Positions 28,801-36,743 of a DNA stretch of 64,000 nt are shown piece after piece; the stretch's first letter is position 1, and each line of letters starts with the position of its first letter. Both the position numbers and the translations under genes were made by a program. The stretch comes from Mycolicibacterium sp. 018/SC-01/001. Its GTDB lineage: Bacteria; Actinomycetota; Actinomycetes; Mycobacteriales; Mycobacteriaceae. The stretch is taken from NCBI RefSeq assembly GCF_007096635.1, contig NZ_VKAA01000009.1, positions 124,001 through 188,000 on the forward strand, in the 5' to 3' direction. The notes below the pieces were generated by a model. It was not told the origin of the DNA, did not search any database, and worked only from the letters and a program-made list of their open reading frames with translations.

Positions 28801-30159
28801 CTATGGATCGCCATCGTCGTCGGGCAGGAGGTAGTGCTCGGGGTGGTGGTAGCCGTTGACTCGGCGCCTCCCGGTATCGAGGTCGGGCGGCGGGAGCCAT
28901 TCGGTGCGGCCGCGGTCGTTGATCTTCGTGGTCCACCCGGTCTGTTCGACCATGCGATTGTCCGGCCCACACGCCAGGGTGAGGCCGGTGATGTCGGTGG
29001 CCCCGCCGCTCTTCCAGTCGGTGACGTGATGGACCTGGGTCCAATAGCCGGGCACCGTACACCCCGGCCTGGTGCACCCTCGCACGGAGGAGTGCAGCAC
29101 GATCCGCTGCGCCGGGCTCGCCAAGCGTTTGGTGCGGCCCAGATACAGCGGCTGACTGGTGTGCTGATCGAACACCGCCAAGTAGTGGAACGCGTGCGAA
29201 GCCAGCCGGATCAGATCGGCCATCGGCAGCAAGCTGCCACCACCGGTCACCGCCACGCCGGCACCTTTCTCCAACTCCTGCAGCGTCGTGGACACGATCA
29301 CCGTCACCGGTAACCCGTTGTGCGAGCCGAGCTCTCCCGAGCACAGGGCCATCCGCCCGACGGCCAGCCACGCATCATGATTACGCTGCGCGACCGACCG
29401 GGAATCACCGCGCACCTGGCCCTGGCCGGGGTCGCCGTCGATGCAGGGGGTGTGGTCGTCGGGGTTGCACATCCCGGGGGCGGCGAGCTTGGCTTGGATG
29501 GCCTCGTAGTGGGCTCGGAATTCGGGGGTGACCCAGCCGGTCAGGCGGCTCATCCCGTCGGCCTGCTGCGCACCGAGGGTGATGCCACGCTTGCGGGCCC
29601 GGTCGGCATCGGTGGGTTCGGGGCCGTCTTGGTCGATCATCGCCGCCAACCGGGCCGCAGCCTTGGCCAGCTCGGTCGGGGTCAACCCCGCGCCCAGGGA
29701 GGCGAGCTGGCGGTCGGCGGCGGCGCGGGTGTCGACGTCCACCCACACCGGTAACCCGTCATGGAACTTCGCGATGATCGCGACATGCTCGCCGTCCAAC
29801 GACCCGGCGGCCTGCGCGGCCGCGGTCGCCTCCCAGAGCGGCGGCAACGCTTCCCCGGTCATCGCCTGCCGCGGGCCCAGCGCTGCGGCGTCAGCGAGGC
29901 GGCGTTTCGCGTCGCGGTCGGAGACGCGTAGCGCGGTGGTGAGCACCTTCGTCCACGATGCCTCCCCGAGCCGACGCGGCTCGGTCTCGGCCACGAGCCG
30001 GGCCAGGATCTGATGCTCCAACGCCGGCACCGACCGCACCACCGCCGTCACCTCAGCCATCAGCCCCACCAGCTCACGATGCGAGAGTGTGTCGCAGGCC
30101 TCGGCCAGGATCGCCAGCTGAGCCCGCAACCCCGCCACCGCACCCGCCACCACATCCAT
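28801..30159 (-). CDS. 13E12-family DUF222/HNH endonuclease-like protein
   Basis: 452-aa protein of the mycobacterial 13E12 repeat family: DUF222 (roughly 10-330) followed by an HNH motif (GCTRPGCTVPGYWTQVHHVTDWKSGGATDITGLTLACGPDNRM, about 370-415) with paired Cys-x4-Cys and HHV. The family is repeated in mycobacterial genomes; in M. tuberculosis a copy is the phiRv1 attachment site. ATG 30159 lies 4 nt from a perfect LexA box, so it is expected to be induced by DNA damage. The enzymatic role has not been shown. Confidence 0.9.
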   Translation of the reverse strand: MDVVAGAVAGLRAQLAILAEACDTLSHRELVGLMAEVTAVVRSVPALEHQILARLVAETEPRRLGEASWTKVLTTALRVSDRDAKRRLADAAALGPRQAMTGEALPPLWEATAAAQAAGSLDGEHVAIIAKFHDGLPVWVDVDTRAAADRQLASLGAGLTPTELAKAAARLAAMIDQDGPEPTDADRARKRGITLGAQQADGMSRLTGWVTPEFRAHYEAIQAKLAAPGMCNPDDHTPCIDGDPGQGQVRGDSRSVAQRNHDAWLAVGRMALCSGELGSHNGLPVTVIVSTTLQELEKGAGVAVTGGGSLLPMADLIRLASHAFHYLAVFDQHTSQPLYLGRTKRLASPAQRIVLHSSVRGCTRPGCTVPGYWTQVHHVTDWKSGGATDITGLTLACGPDNRMVEQTGWTTKINDRGRTEWLPPPDLDTGRRRVNGYHHPEHYLLPDDDGDP

Positions 30160-30162
30160 GAA

Positions 30163-30178
30163 TCGAACACTGGTTCGA
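30163..30178. promoter_or_regulatory. LexA SOS box
   Basis: TCGAAC-ACTG-GTTCGA is a perfect match to the mycobacterial/Bacillus SOS consensus TCGAACNNNNGTTCGA. It covers the region immediately before the 13E12 gene start. Confidence 0.9.
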
Positions 30179-30293
30179 CACACCGACAAGTTCGGGCCGG
30201 CATGGGACGGAGGGGACTGACGGTGTCAAAGAGACCAGAGAATCTCGCAAACAAACGATTCCGACAGCAGACAAGCGACGTGAGCCCGACAAG

Positions 30294-31775
30294 CTACGGC
30301 TTGATGAACCACCGCCGCAGCCAGCGATCCAGGGCATCCGCGTCATCGGGTCCGCCGGCCGCGGCCAGATAGCCATCGGGTCGCACGAGCAGCCATGACC
30401 CCGACTCCCGGATGTGTCCCTCCCGCACGCTCACCACGCCGTCCCACGCGCGAACCACGTCGACCACGGCACCTGCGTCGGCGCCGGCGAACAACGTCAG
30501 CGCACCGAGGTCGAGCGCGTCGTAGCGACCGTCGACGTCGGGCACGCGATCACCTGCCCGGAGTGCGCCCACGCCTCCCGCTCCGTCGCTCAGCGCGCCG
30601 CCGCGGTAGCCCGCGGACAGCTGACCGAACATCGACGCCGCCGCGTCCTGTACGGCATCGCGCGCCAAGGCACGCGGCGCCATGCGGATACGCAGCGCAT
30701 GCACCACAGGGTTGGTGGAGTTGAAGATGCGGGTGCCGATCTCGGTGAATCGCAACACCTTTCGGATGACCGGTCGCCGCTCGGAAGAATAGGTGTCGAG
30801 CAGCTCCGGTCGGGCCCGGCCGTCGAGCACCATCGCGAGCTTCCAACTCAGGTTGATCATGTCCTGGATGCCGAGGTTCATGCCCTGCCCGCCCGCCGGA
30901 CTGTGCACATGGGCTGCGTCCCCGCCGAACAAAACTTTGCCCGAACGCAGCTGCGGGACCACCCGGCTGTTGATGCGGAACTGCGAACTCCAGTTGAGCC
31001 CGTGCAGGCGCGCCGGCACGTCGACCGTGCGGTCGTAGAGCTCCTGCATCTGATCGACAGTGGGCGCCGCCCCTCGGCCGGTCAACACTCCGTCCGGGTC
31101 CGTTGCCATCATGCGGAATCTGCCGTGCTCCATGGGGAAGACGGCGACGAAGCCGTCGCGGGCCAGGAAGATCGACACCTGATTCGCGGGCATCGCGCCG
31201 TCGATGTGTAGATCGGCCAGCACGTAGTCGTGCGGCAGGGTGCGGCCGGGGAAGGGCACCCCGAGCGCTCTGCGAAGCGTGCTGTGCGGACCATCGGCGG
31301 CGATCACATAGTCGGCTTCCACGCGCTCCTCTTCACCGTCAGCCGAACGCAGCGTCACCGAGACCGACTGTGCCCCAACCGCATCGCGAACAGAGACCAC
31401 CTCGACACCGCGCTCGACCTTCACGCCGTCGAGGTGCTGCGCCAGCAGACGCTCGGTCTCCGACTGGGCGAGCATCAGGATGCCGTTGAATGCGCTCGGC
31501 ATCCGGTTCAGCTCGACCCGCGCGATGGTCCGCCCGCCGGCGTGCAGCGCCGCAGCCCGCACCTGATTGCCCAGCGGCACCATGTCGAGCCCGACGCCGC
31601 GGACCCGGAGCAGCTCCAGGGTGCGCGCCTGCACGGCCAGTGCCCGCGATTCGGTCGCCGGGCACGGCGCCCGGTCGACGATGCGGACGTCGACGCCCAG
31701 CCGGGAGAGTTCCAGCGCGGCCGCGAGGCCGGTCGGCCCGGCTCCGACGACGAGGACGGGAATGCGTGTACTCAT
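30294..31775 (-). CDS. FAD-dependent aromatic monooxygenase (PheA/MhpA/TfdB group)
   Basis: 493-aa group A flavoprotein hydroxylase: N-terminal FAD motif VLVVGAGPTGLAAALELSRLGVDVRIVD, DG motif VIAADGPHSTLRRAL (residues 160-175) and the GD motif VLFGGDAAHVHSPAGGQGMNLGIQD, with a thioredoxin-like C-terminal domain (about 400-493). It hydroxylates an aromatic or polyketide-like ring using NAD(P)H and O2; substrate unknown. TTGGAGGAGTTCCG precedes ATG 31775. Its own promoter overlaps a palindromic operator, which suggests induction by substrate. Confidence 0.9.
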   Translation of the reverse strand: MSTRIPVLVVGAGPTGLAAALELSRLGVDVRIVDRAPCPATESRALAVQARTLELLRVRGVGLDMVPLGNQVRAAALHAGGRTIARVELNRMPSAFNGILMLAQSETERLLAQHLDGVKVERGVEVVSVRDAVGAQSVSVTLRSADGEEERVEADYVIAADGPHSTLRRALGVPFPGRTLPHDYVLADLHIDGAMPANQVSIFLARDGFVAVFPMEHGRFRMMATDPDGVLTGRGAAPTVDQMQELYDRTVDVPARLHGLNWSSQFRINSRVVPQLRSGKVLFGGDAAHVHSPAGGQGMNLGIQDMINLSWKLAMVLDGRARPELLDTYSSERRPVIRKVLRFTEIGTRIFNSTNPVVHALRIRMAPRALARDAVQDAAASMFGQLSAGYRGGALSDGAGGVGALRAGDRVPDVDGRYDALDLGALTLFAGADAGAVVDVVRAWDGVVSVREGHIRESGSWLLVRPDGYLAAAGGPDDADALDRWLRRWFIKP

Positions 31776-31789
31776 TCGGAACTCCTCCA

Positions 31790-31809
31790 AAGTCAACGGT
31801 TGTTGACTT
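31790..31809. promoter_or_regulatory. Operator palindrome at the monooxygenase start site
   Basis: Arms AAGTCAA and TTGACTT are separated by CGGTTG, straddling the predicted transcription start. A related, more diverged copy (GTCAACACGCGATGACTT) lies at 31835-31852 over the -35 element. This suggests cooperative binding by a MarR- or TetR-type repressor that is not encoded next to it. Confidence 0.55.
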
Positions 31810-31811
31810 CG

Positions 31812-31839
31812 ACTGTAGGCCGATCCGGCGATATGTCAA
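31812..31839 (-). promoter_or_regulatory. SigA-type promoter of the FAD monooxygenase
   Basis: On the minus strand a perfect -35 TTGACA (31834-31839) is 16 nt from a -10 TACAGT (31812-31817). The predicted start is near 31805, about 30 nt before the ATG. Confidence 0.65.
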
Positions 31840-31871
31840 CACGCGATGACTTCAGGCGACGGGCGGGTGTC

Positions 31872-33851
31872 TCAGTGCGACGCCGCGGGCCATGGGGTGT
31901 CGGCCACCTGGCACAGTGCCCGGGTGATCGAGGCGATCTCCGAGACCAGCACGCGAGCCGATCCCTCGACGGCTTCATGTGCGGGTACCGATCGCCGCAC
32001 CCGCTCCGCCGCGGCGGTCAGTTCCTCGGTGTCCACACTCCACGGATCCGTGGAAGACGTCGGCTCACCACAGAGCGCCTCGACGTACTCGTCGACCGCA
32101 CGCACGAACGGCCGGTGCTGCGCAGGGAAGGCGTCGACGGGCAGATTGTCCTCGAGTGTCGCGCAGGACCCCGTGATCGAGTTCAGCACGCTGCGATAGC
32201 ACCGCAGCCAGCGCCGCTGCTCGGCCGAGACCAACCGGGCCGCGCCGGACGCGGCCTCGAACGCCGCCCGGGCGCGGAAGGTGCGCTCCCATGCAGCGGC
32301 ACGGACCTCCGTCGCACTGTCGATCTCGTGCAGGTAGACCTTCACCACCGTTGCCGCATAGTCGATCTCGGTCTTGAGCAGTTCGCCCGCCCGCTGCGCG
32401 AGCCGGGTCAGCGGATCGTCGGGCAACACCACGTGCGCGAGGACGGCGAGCGCGCCACCGACCGCCGTCGCGACCAGTACCTCGCGCGGATTGTCGATCA
32501 GCGCGGCGTGATCGATGCCGAGGACCAACGCCGCGGCGGCCGCGATCGCCGCGGCCAACGCGATGTATCCGTAGCGCCATGCGGCATGGGCGACGCCGAT
32601 GGCCACACCGGCGAGGATGACGAAGACGGCGGGCGCGGCGTGCGCGACGACGGCGATGCACGACACCACCAGCGCACCGGCGGCCACGCCTGCGGTGCGC
32701 CCCACACAACGGGTGTAGGTGTGCGCTGTCTCCGGACGCAACACCATGAGAACCGTGAGCGCGATCCACGTTCCGTCGCCCACCGCGGTCAGCCGTCCCA
32801 ACAAGCATGCCGTCGCCACCGCGATACCGAGTCGTGCCGCGTGACGCAAGACGGGGGAGTGCCGGTCGACCCGCTCTCGCAGCCCCTCGAGCCGCGCCCG
32901 AACCCGCGTCCGCAGATCGGCCGGTCTGACGCGGAGTCCGTCGTGGGGGCGCCGGGCGGCGGCCAGGTGAAGATACGCGGAAAGTCGTTGTGCGGCAGCC
33001 CGGTCAGTGTCACCGGCCGTGGCGACGGCGGCGTCGAGATCCTGCAGTGCGGCGTCGAGCGCCGGGCGGGCGGAACGGTCGGCGTCGGCCAGCGCGGTCA
33101 ACGTGGCTGCCGCGGCGTGCAGGATCTCGGTTGTCTGCGCACCCGCCGACAGGTCGGAGAGGGTGGCGCCGATGCGCGCAGGTACCACGTACCAGTTGCG
33201 GTAGCCGGCGGACCGCCGCCTCGGCTGTGCGGTGTCGGCGGCGAACGCCGCGCGCAGCGCCATCATCGGCTCGGCACTGGCGACCGGCTCGTGCGCGTCG
33301 GCGGCAAGCCGCGTCGCGTCCTCGGCGAGTGAACCGTACGCCGCCACGAGCGCCTCGCGCTGGACGCGCCATCGCCGCGGCGGCCACGCCGCGGTCACCG
33401 CGGCCTGCACCGCACCCGAGGACGCCGCGAGGACCGCGACCCCGAGGGTTGCCTCCCATGTCGGCGCCGTCGACGCGGTGCCGAGCAGAAGCGCCCCCGA
33501 TGCGCTCGCGACCAGGCCCGCATGCGCGCTCCACACCCAGGGCAGCGCCGCGAGCGCACACCAGGCGCCGGCGGCGACGACGAACGCCCCGAACACCGCG
33601 GACGTCGAGGTGCCCACCAGCACGGCGATTCCCAGCACCACCGACACGACCAGCACCCGCAGGGTTCGCCCGCGCGGATCCCGCTGCAGCGCGGCCACTC
33701 CGGCGATCGCCGCTGCGCCGGCGACGGCGGTCGCCGAACCGGGCGGGCCCCACCGCATCGCACACAGCGCCGCGACGACCGTGACGGCGACGCTGCGCGC
33801 CACCGGAGCCACCTCCGGCATGGCTGCGCGCACCGTCTCGCCCGTGATCAT
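31872..33851 (-). CDS. FUSC (fusaric-acid-resistance-like) membrane protein
   Basis: 659-aa membrane protein with two clusters of about six spans each (20-150 and 325-450), with cytoplasmic helical parts after each, as in FUSC/YccS/AaeB-type efflux proteins. Conserved blocks include PTWEATLGVAVLAASSG and LTAVGDGTWIALTVLMVLRPETAHTYTRCVGRTAGVAAGALV. Such proteins are thought to export aromatic acids; together with the downstream aromatic monooxygenase this is suggestive, though each seems to have its own promoter. ATG 33851 has GGGGAG directly before it. Confidence 0.8.
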   Translation of the reverse strand: MITGETVRAAMPEVAPVARSVAVTVVAALCAMRWGPPGSATAVAGAAAIAGVAALQRDPRGRTLRVLVVSVVLGIAVLVGTSTSAVFGAFVVAAGAWCALAALPWVWSAHAGLVASASGALLLGTASTAPTWEATLGVAVLAASSGAVQAAVTAAWPPRRWRVQREALVAAYGSLAEDATRLAADAHEPVASAEPMMALRAAFAADTAQPRRRSAGYRNWYVVPARIGATLSDLSAGAQTTEILHAAAATLTALADADRSARPALDAALQDLDAAVATAGDTDRAAAQRLSAYLHLAAARRPHDGLRVRPADLRTRVRARLEGLRERVDRHSPVLRHAARLGIAVATACLLGRLTAVGDGTWIALTVLMVLRPETAHTYTRCVGRTAGVAAGALVVSCIAVVAHAAPAVFVILAGVAIGVAHAAWRYGYIALAAAIAAAAALVLGIDHAALIDNPREVLVATAVGGALAVLAHVVLPDDPLTRLAQRAGELLKTEIDYAATVVKVYLHEIDSATEVRAAAWERTFRARAAFEAASGAARLVSAEQRRWLRCYRSVLNSITGSCATLEDNLPVDAFPAQHRPFVRAVDEYVEALCGEPTSSTDPWSVDTEELTAAAERVRRSVPAHEAVEGSARVLVSEIASITRALCQVADTPWPAASH

Positions 33852-33899
33852 CTCCCCATTCTTGCTCGGGGTTATCGTCGCGGAGTGGAGAAAGTGATC

Positions 33900-34595
33900 A
33901 TGACGTTACGTGGCGCGCCCGGTGACGAGGCATGGTGCACACGGTTACGCACGGATGTCGCCCAGCAGCTGGCCGACACCGGCGTCGCCGGGCTCACCGT
34001 GAACGTCCGGGACGCGGCCGTCACCGACTCCCTGATGACCCTGACGACCCTCGACCCGCCGGTGATCGGCATCGTCAGCATCTGGACCGACCAGTACTAC
34101 GGCACCCAGATCGCCGCGGCCACAGAGATTCTGGCCGCGCACAGCCAGGAGCTGGCGGCCTATCTGGTCACCGAGTCCGTTCCGGTGAAGCCGCCACCGA
34201 CACCGCTCGGAGAGCGGACGCCGGGTCTGGCCAACGTCGCGTTGTTGCGCCGGCCGGCGGCGCTGGACGAGCGCACATGGCTGACCCGGTGGCACCGCGA
34301 TCACACTCAGGTCGCGATCGACACCCAGGCGACGTTCGGCTACACCCAGAACACCGTGGTCCGAGCGCTGACCGCCGGCGCCGAACCGATCTCCGCGATC
34401 GTCGAGGAGCTCTTCCCACTGGCGGCGACCACCGACCTGCACGCGTTCTTCGGCGCCGCCGACGACGACGATCTGTCCGACCGCATGACGCGAATGATGG
34501 CCAGCACCGCGGCCTTCGGGGCCAACGAGAACGTCGACACCGTCCCCAGCAGCCGCTACGTCGTGCGTGACCCGTTCGCTACGGTGGCACCGTGA
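33900..34595 (+). CDS. EthD-like dimeric alpha/beta barrel protein
   Basis: 231-aa protein with two ferredoxin-like halves: VIGIVSIWTDQYY in the first and ANVALLRRPAALDERTWLTRWHRDHTQVAID in the second (EthD-like LxRxPxxxxxxFxxxW..H). Comparable to Rv1874 in size and in standing after a DUF1810 gene in M. tuberculosis; function unknown. ATG 33900 has GGAG 9 nt upstream. Its stop overlaps the next start (GTGA), so it is co-translated with the enoyl-CoA hydratase, hinting at a role in acyl-CoA or sterol-like catabolism. Confidence 0.7.
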   Translation: MTLRGAPGDEAWCTRLRTDVAQQLADTGVAGLTVNVRDAAVTDSLMTLTTLDPPVIGIVSIWTDQYYGTQIAAATEILAAHSQELAAYLVTESVPVKPPPTPLGERTPGLANVALLRRPAALDERTWLTRWHRDHTQVAIDTQATFGYTQNTVVRALTAGAEPISAIVEELFPLAATTDLHAFFGAADDDDLSDRMTRMMASTAAFGANENVDTVPSSRYVVRDPFATVAP

Positions 34596-35341
34596 CCCTT
34601 CGGATCAGCGATGACAATCGCGTACGCACGATCGTTCTCGACCGGCCCGAAGCGCTGAACGCGTTCACCGAGGAGCTCTACCTCGCCACCGCGACGGCGC
34701 TCGACGAGGCTTCCGCGGACCCCGAGGTGGCTGTCGTGATCGTGACCGGTGCGGGCCGCGCGTTCAGTGCGGGTAACGACCTCAAGGAGATGCAGGCCCG
34801 CATCGCCGACGGCTCCTACAGTGGTGGCAGCAATTTCCCAAGGATGATCACCGCCCTCGCGGACCTGACCAAACCGTTGATCTGCGCCGTCAACGGCGTC
34901 GGGGTCGGAATCGGAACCACGATCCTGGGCTACGCCGACCTGGTGTTCATGTCGTCGACGGCGCGCTTGAAGTGTCCGTTCACCAGCCTCGGCGTCGCCC
35001 CCGAGGCGGCATCGTCGTATCTGCTGCCCCAATTGATGGGCCGGCAGAACGCGGCCTGGATGCTGCTGTCTTCGGAGTGGGTCGACGCCGAGGAGGCGCA
35101 CCGGATGGGCATGGCCTGGAAGGTGTGCGAGCCCGACGATCTGATGACCGAGGCACGTCGGCACGCCGAAATCCTTGCCGCACGCCCCATCTCGAGTCTC
35201 GTGGCGGTCAAACGCACGATCGCGCAGGGCTACCGGCACGGGATCGCGGAGGCCACCGCTCAGGAGAACGCGGAGTTCGCCCAACTGCTGGGCGGGGCGG
35301 CCAACGCCGCGGCATTGACTCAGTTCACCCAGCGACGCTGA
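34592..35341 (+). CDS. Enoyl-CoA hydratase/isomerase (crotonase family)
   Basis: 249-aa crotonase. Oxyanion-hole segments are AFSAGNDLKEM (residues 62-72) and NGVGVGIGTTILGYADLVF. The second catalytic Glu of true hydratases (GxxPE at the LGVAPEAASSYLLPQLMG helix) appears as PEA, so hydratase activity is plausible, isomerase also possible. GTG start, overlapping the EthD-like stop. The 3' end overlaps bfd on the other strand by 17 nt. Confidence 0.85.
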   Translation: MTLRISDDNRVRTIVLDRPEALNAFTEELYLATATALDEASADPEVAVVIVTGAGRAFSAGNDLKEMQARIADGSYSGGSNFPRMITALADLTKPLICAVNGVGVGIGTTILGYADLVFMSSTARLKCPFTSLGVAPEAASSYLLPQLMGRQNAAWMLLSSEWVDAEEAHRMGMAWKVCEPDDLMTEARRHAEILAARPISSLVAVKRTIAQGYRHGIAEATAQENAEFAQLLGGAANAAALTQFTQRR

Positions 35342-35522
35342 CAGCCGGGGACGGAACCTGAGCAAAGTGCGCCTCGATGATCGCCCGGAGATTGCGACGG
35401 CACCGGCCGCAGTCGCCACCGGCGCCGCATGCCTCGGCCAGGTCGCGCGACGTGCGGGCGCCGTTGGCCACGAGCTCGCCGACGACGTGGCTGGTGGTGC
35501 CGGTGCACAAGCAGACGAACAT
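35325..35522 (-). CDS. bfd: Bacterioferritin-associated ferredoxin
   Basis: 65-aa [2Fe-2S] BFD-like protein: MFVCLCTGTTSHVVGELV and then EACGAGGDCGRCRRNLRAII, giving four Cys in the CxC ... CxxC arrangement of Bfd. It delivers electrons to bacterioferritin for mobilising stored iron. It is divergent from bfrA and shares with it a region carrying tandem iron-box-like sequences. Confidence 0.9.
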   Translation of the reverse strand: MFVCLCTGTTSHVVGELVANGARTSRDLAEACGAGGDCGRCRRNLRAIIEAHFAQVPSPAVSVAG

Positions 35523-35562
35523 CCGCGACGCCCCATCCTCACTGTCGGTGTCACTACGACTG

Positions 35563-35600
35563 AGTCAAGCCTTACCTTCGGAAGCGAAGTCTAGCCTTAC
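35563..35600. promoter_or_regulatory. Tandem IdeR-like iron boxes between bfd and bfrA
   Basis: AGTCAAGCCTTAC (35563-35575) and AGTCTAGCCTTAC (35588-35600) are 13-bp direct repeats with one difference, 25 bp apart. Each matches the IdeR box TTAGGTTAGCCTAACCTAA at 11-12 of 19 positions. IdeR activates bfrA in M. tuberculosis from tandem boxes; here the match is weaker. Confidence 0.5.
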
Positions 35601-35720
35601 TTCGTGAGATCGGTCCAGACCTACGCTCGGAGTTGCGTCTGATGGCGCCGCGAGTGGACTAGATTGAACCTGCTCGCACGACAGCCCGTGCGAGTCGATG
35701 ACCTGGTTGAGGAGCAAGCC

Positions 35721-36212
35721 ATGCAAGGGGATCCCGAAGTTCTGAAGTTGCTCAACGAGCAGCTGACGAGCGAACTGACGGCGATCAATCAGTACTTCCT
35801 GCACTCGAAGATGCAGGACAACTGGGGCTTCACCGAGCTGGCCGAGCACACCCGCAAGGAATCCTTCGAAGAGATGGTCCATGCGGAGAAGATCACCGAC
35901 CGCATTCTGCTCCTCGACGGCCTGCCGAACTATCAGCGCCTGTTCTCTCTGCGCGTGGGCCAGACCGTGCGCGAGCAGTTCGAAGCCGACCTCGCCATCG
36001 AATACGAAGTGGTCGCCCGGTTGCGGCCGGGGGTCATCATGTGTCGCGAGAAGGGCGACGCGACCTCGGCCAACCTCTTGGAGGAGATCCTGGCCGACGA
36101 AGAACTGCACATCGACTACCTCGAGACGCAGTTGGAACTGATGGGCAAGCTCGGCGAGGAGCTCTACCTGGCGCAGTGCGTGTCTCGCCCACCCAGCGTC
36201 GGCACGAACTAG
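35721..36212 (+). CDS. bfrA: Haem bacterioferritin
   Basis: Iron-storage protein forming a 24-subunit shell; 163 aa. Ferroxidase ligands are all present: Glu18, Glu51, His54, Glu94, Glu127, His130; the haem ligand is Met52. The sequence MQGDPEVLKLLNEQLTSELTAINQYFLHSKM and C-terminal AQCVSRPP is that of mycobacterial BfrA. GTTGAGGAGCAAGCC precedes ATG 35721; the upstream part of the frame is leader. Confidence 0.97.
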   Translation: MQGDPEVLKLLNEQLTSELTAINQYFLHSKMQDNWGFTELAEHTRKESFEEMVHAEKITDRILLLDGLPNYQRLFSLRVGQTVREQFEADLAIEYEVVARLRPGVIMCREKGDATSANLLEEILADEELHIDYLETQLELMGKLGEELYLAQCVSRPPSVGTN

Positions 36213-36231
36213 AACGCGTTACACTTCGGCG

Positions 36232-36714
36232 ATGAGCCGAATCGGGGACTTCGCCGACGACGACGTGACCGGCTTCGCGGTCACGTCGCCCGAACTCGGG
36301 GCGGCGATGGCCCGGTTCAGCAATGCGGTCTACACCAAGAACCGGTTGCCGATGCGCACCCGCGAGGCCGCCCGCATCGTTATCGCCTACGCCAATGAAT
36401 GCGTCACCTGCCAGAACACGCGCGACGGCGAGGGCGAGGCCAACGGCATCACCGAGGAGTTCTACGACTACGCCACGCAGTGGCGGACGTGGCCGGGGTA
36501 CAGCGACTCCGAGCGCATCGCGATGGAGTTCGCGCACCGGTTCGCCACCGACCACACGGCGTTACGCGACGACGAGGACTTCTGGGCCCGCGCCAAGGAG
36601 CATTTCGACGACGAGCTGCTCACCGATCTCGCGATCTCGTGCGCGATGTGGGTGGGGATGGGTCGCATGTTGCGCACGCTCGACATCGGACAGGCCTGCG
36701 CGATCACACTGTGA
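36232..36714 (+). CDS. Carboxymuconolactone decarboxylase/AhpD-like protein
   Basis: 160-aa all-helical AhpD-fold protein. The motif ECVTCQNTRDGEGEANG carries a CxxC followed nine residues on by a Gly in place of the His of the AhpD EX-C-x2-C-x3-H motif; a peroxidase or redox role is therefore uncertain. Followed by FAHRFATDH and CAMWVGMGRMLRTLDIG. It lies 20 bp after bfrA and overlaps a possible upstream GTG of glnA3, so it may be in the same transcript. Confidence 0.75.
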   Translation: MSRIGDFADDDVTGFAVTSPELGAAMARFSNAVYTKNRLPMRTREAARIVIAYANECVTCQNTRDGEGEANGITEEFYDYATQWRTWPGYSDSERIAMEFAHRFATDHTALRDDEDFWARAKEHFDDELLTDLAISCAMWVGMGRMLRTLDIGQACAITL

Positions 36715-36743
36715 ATGCGACGGCCCGGCGGCAGAATGACCGC

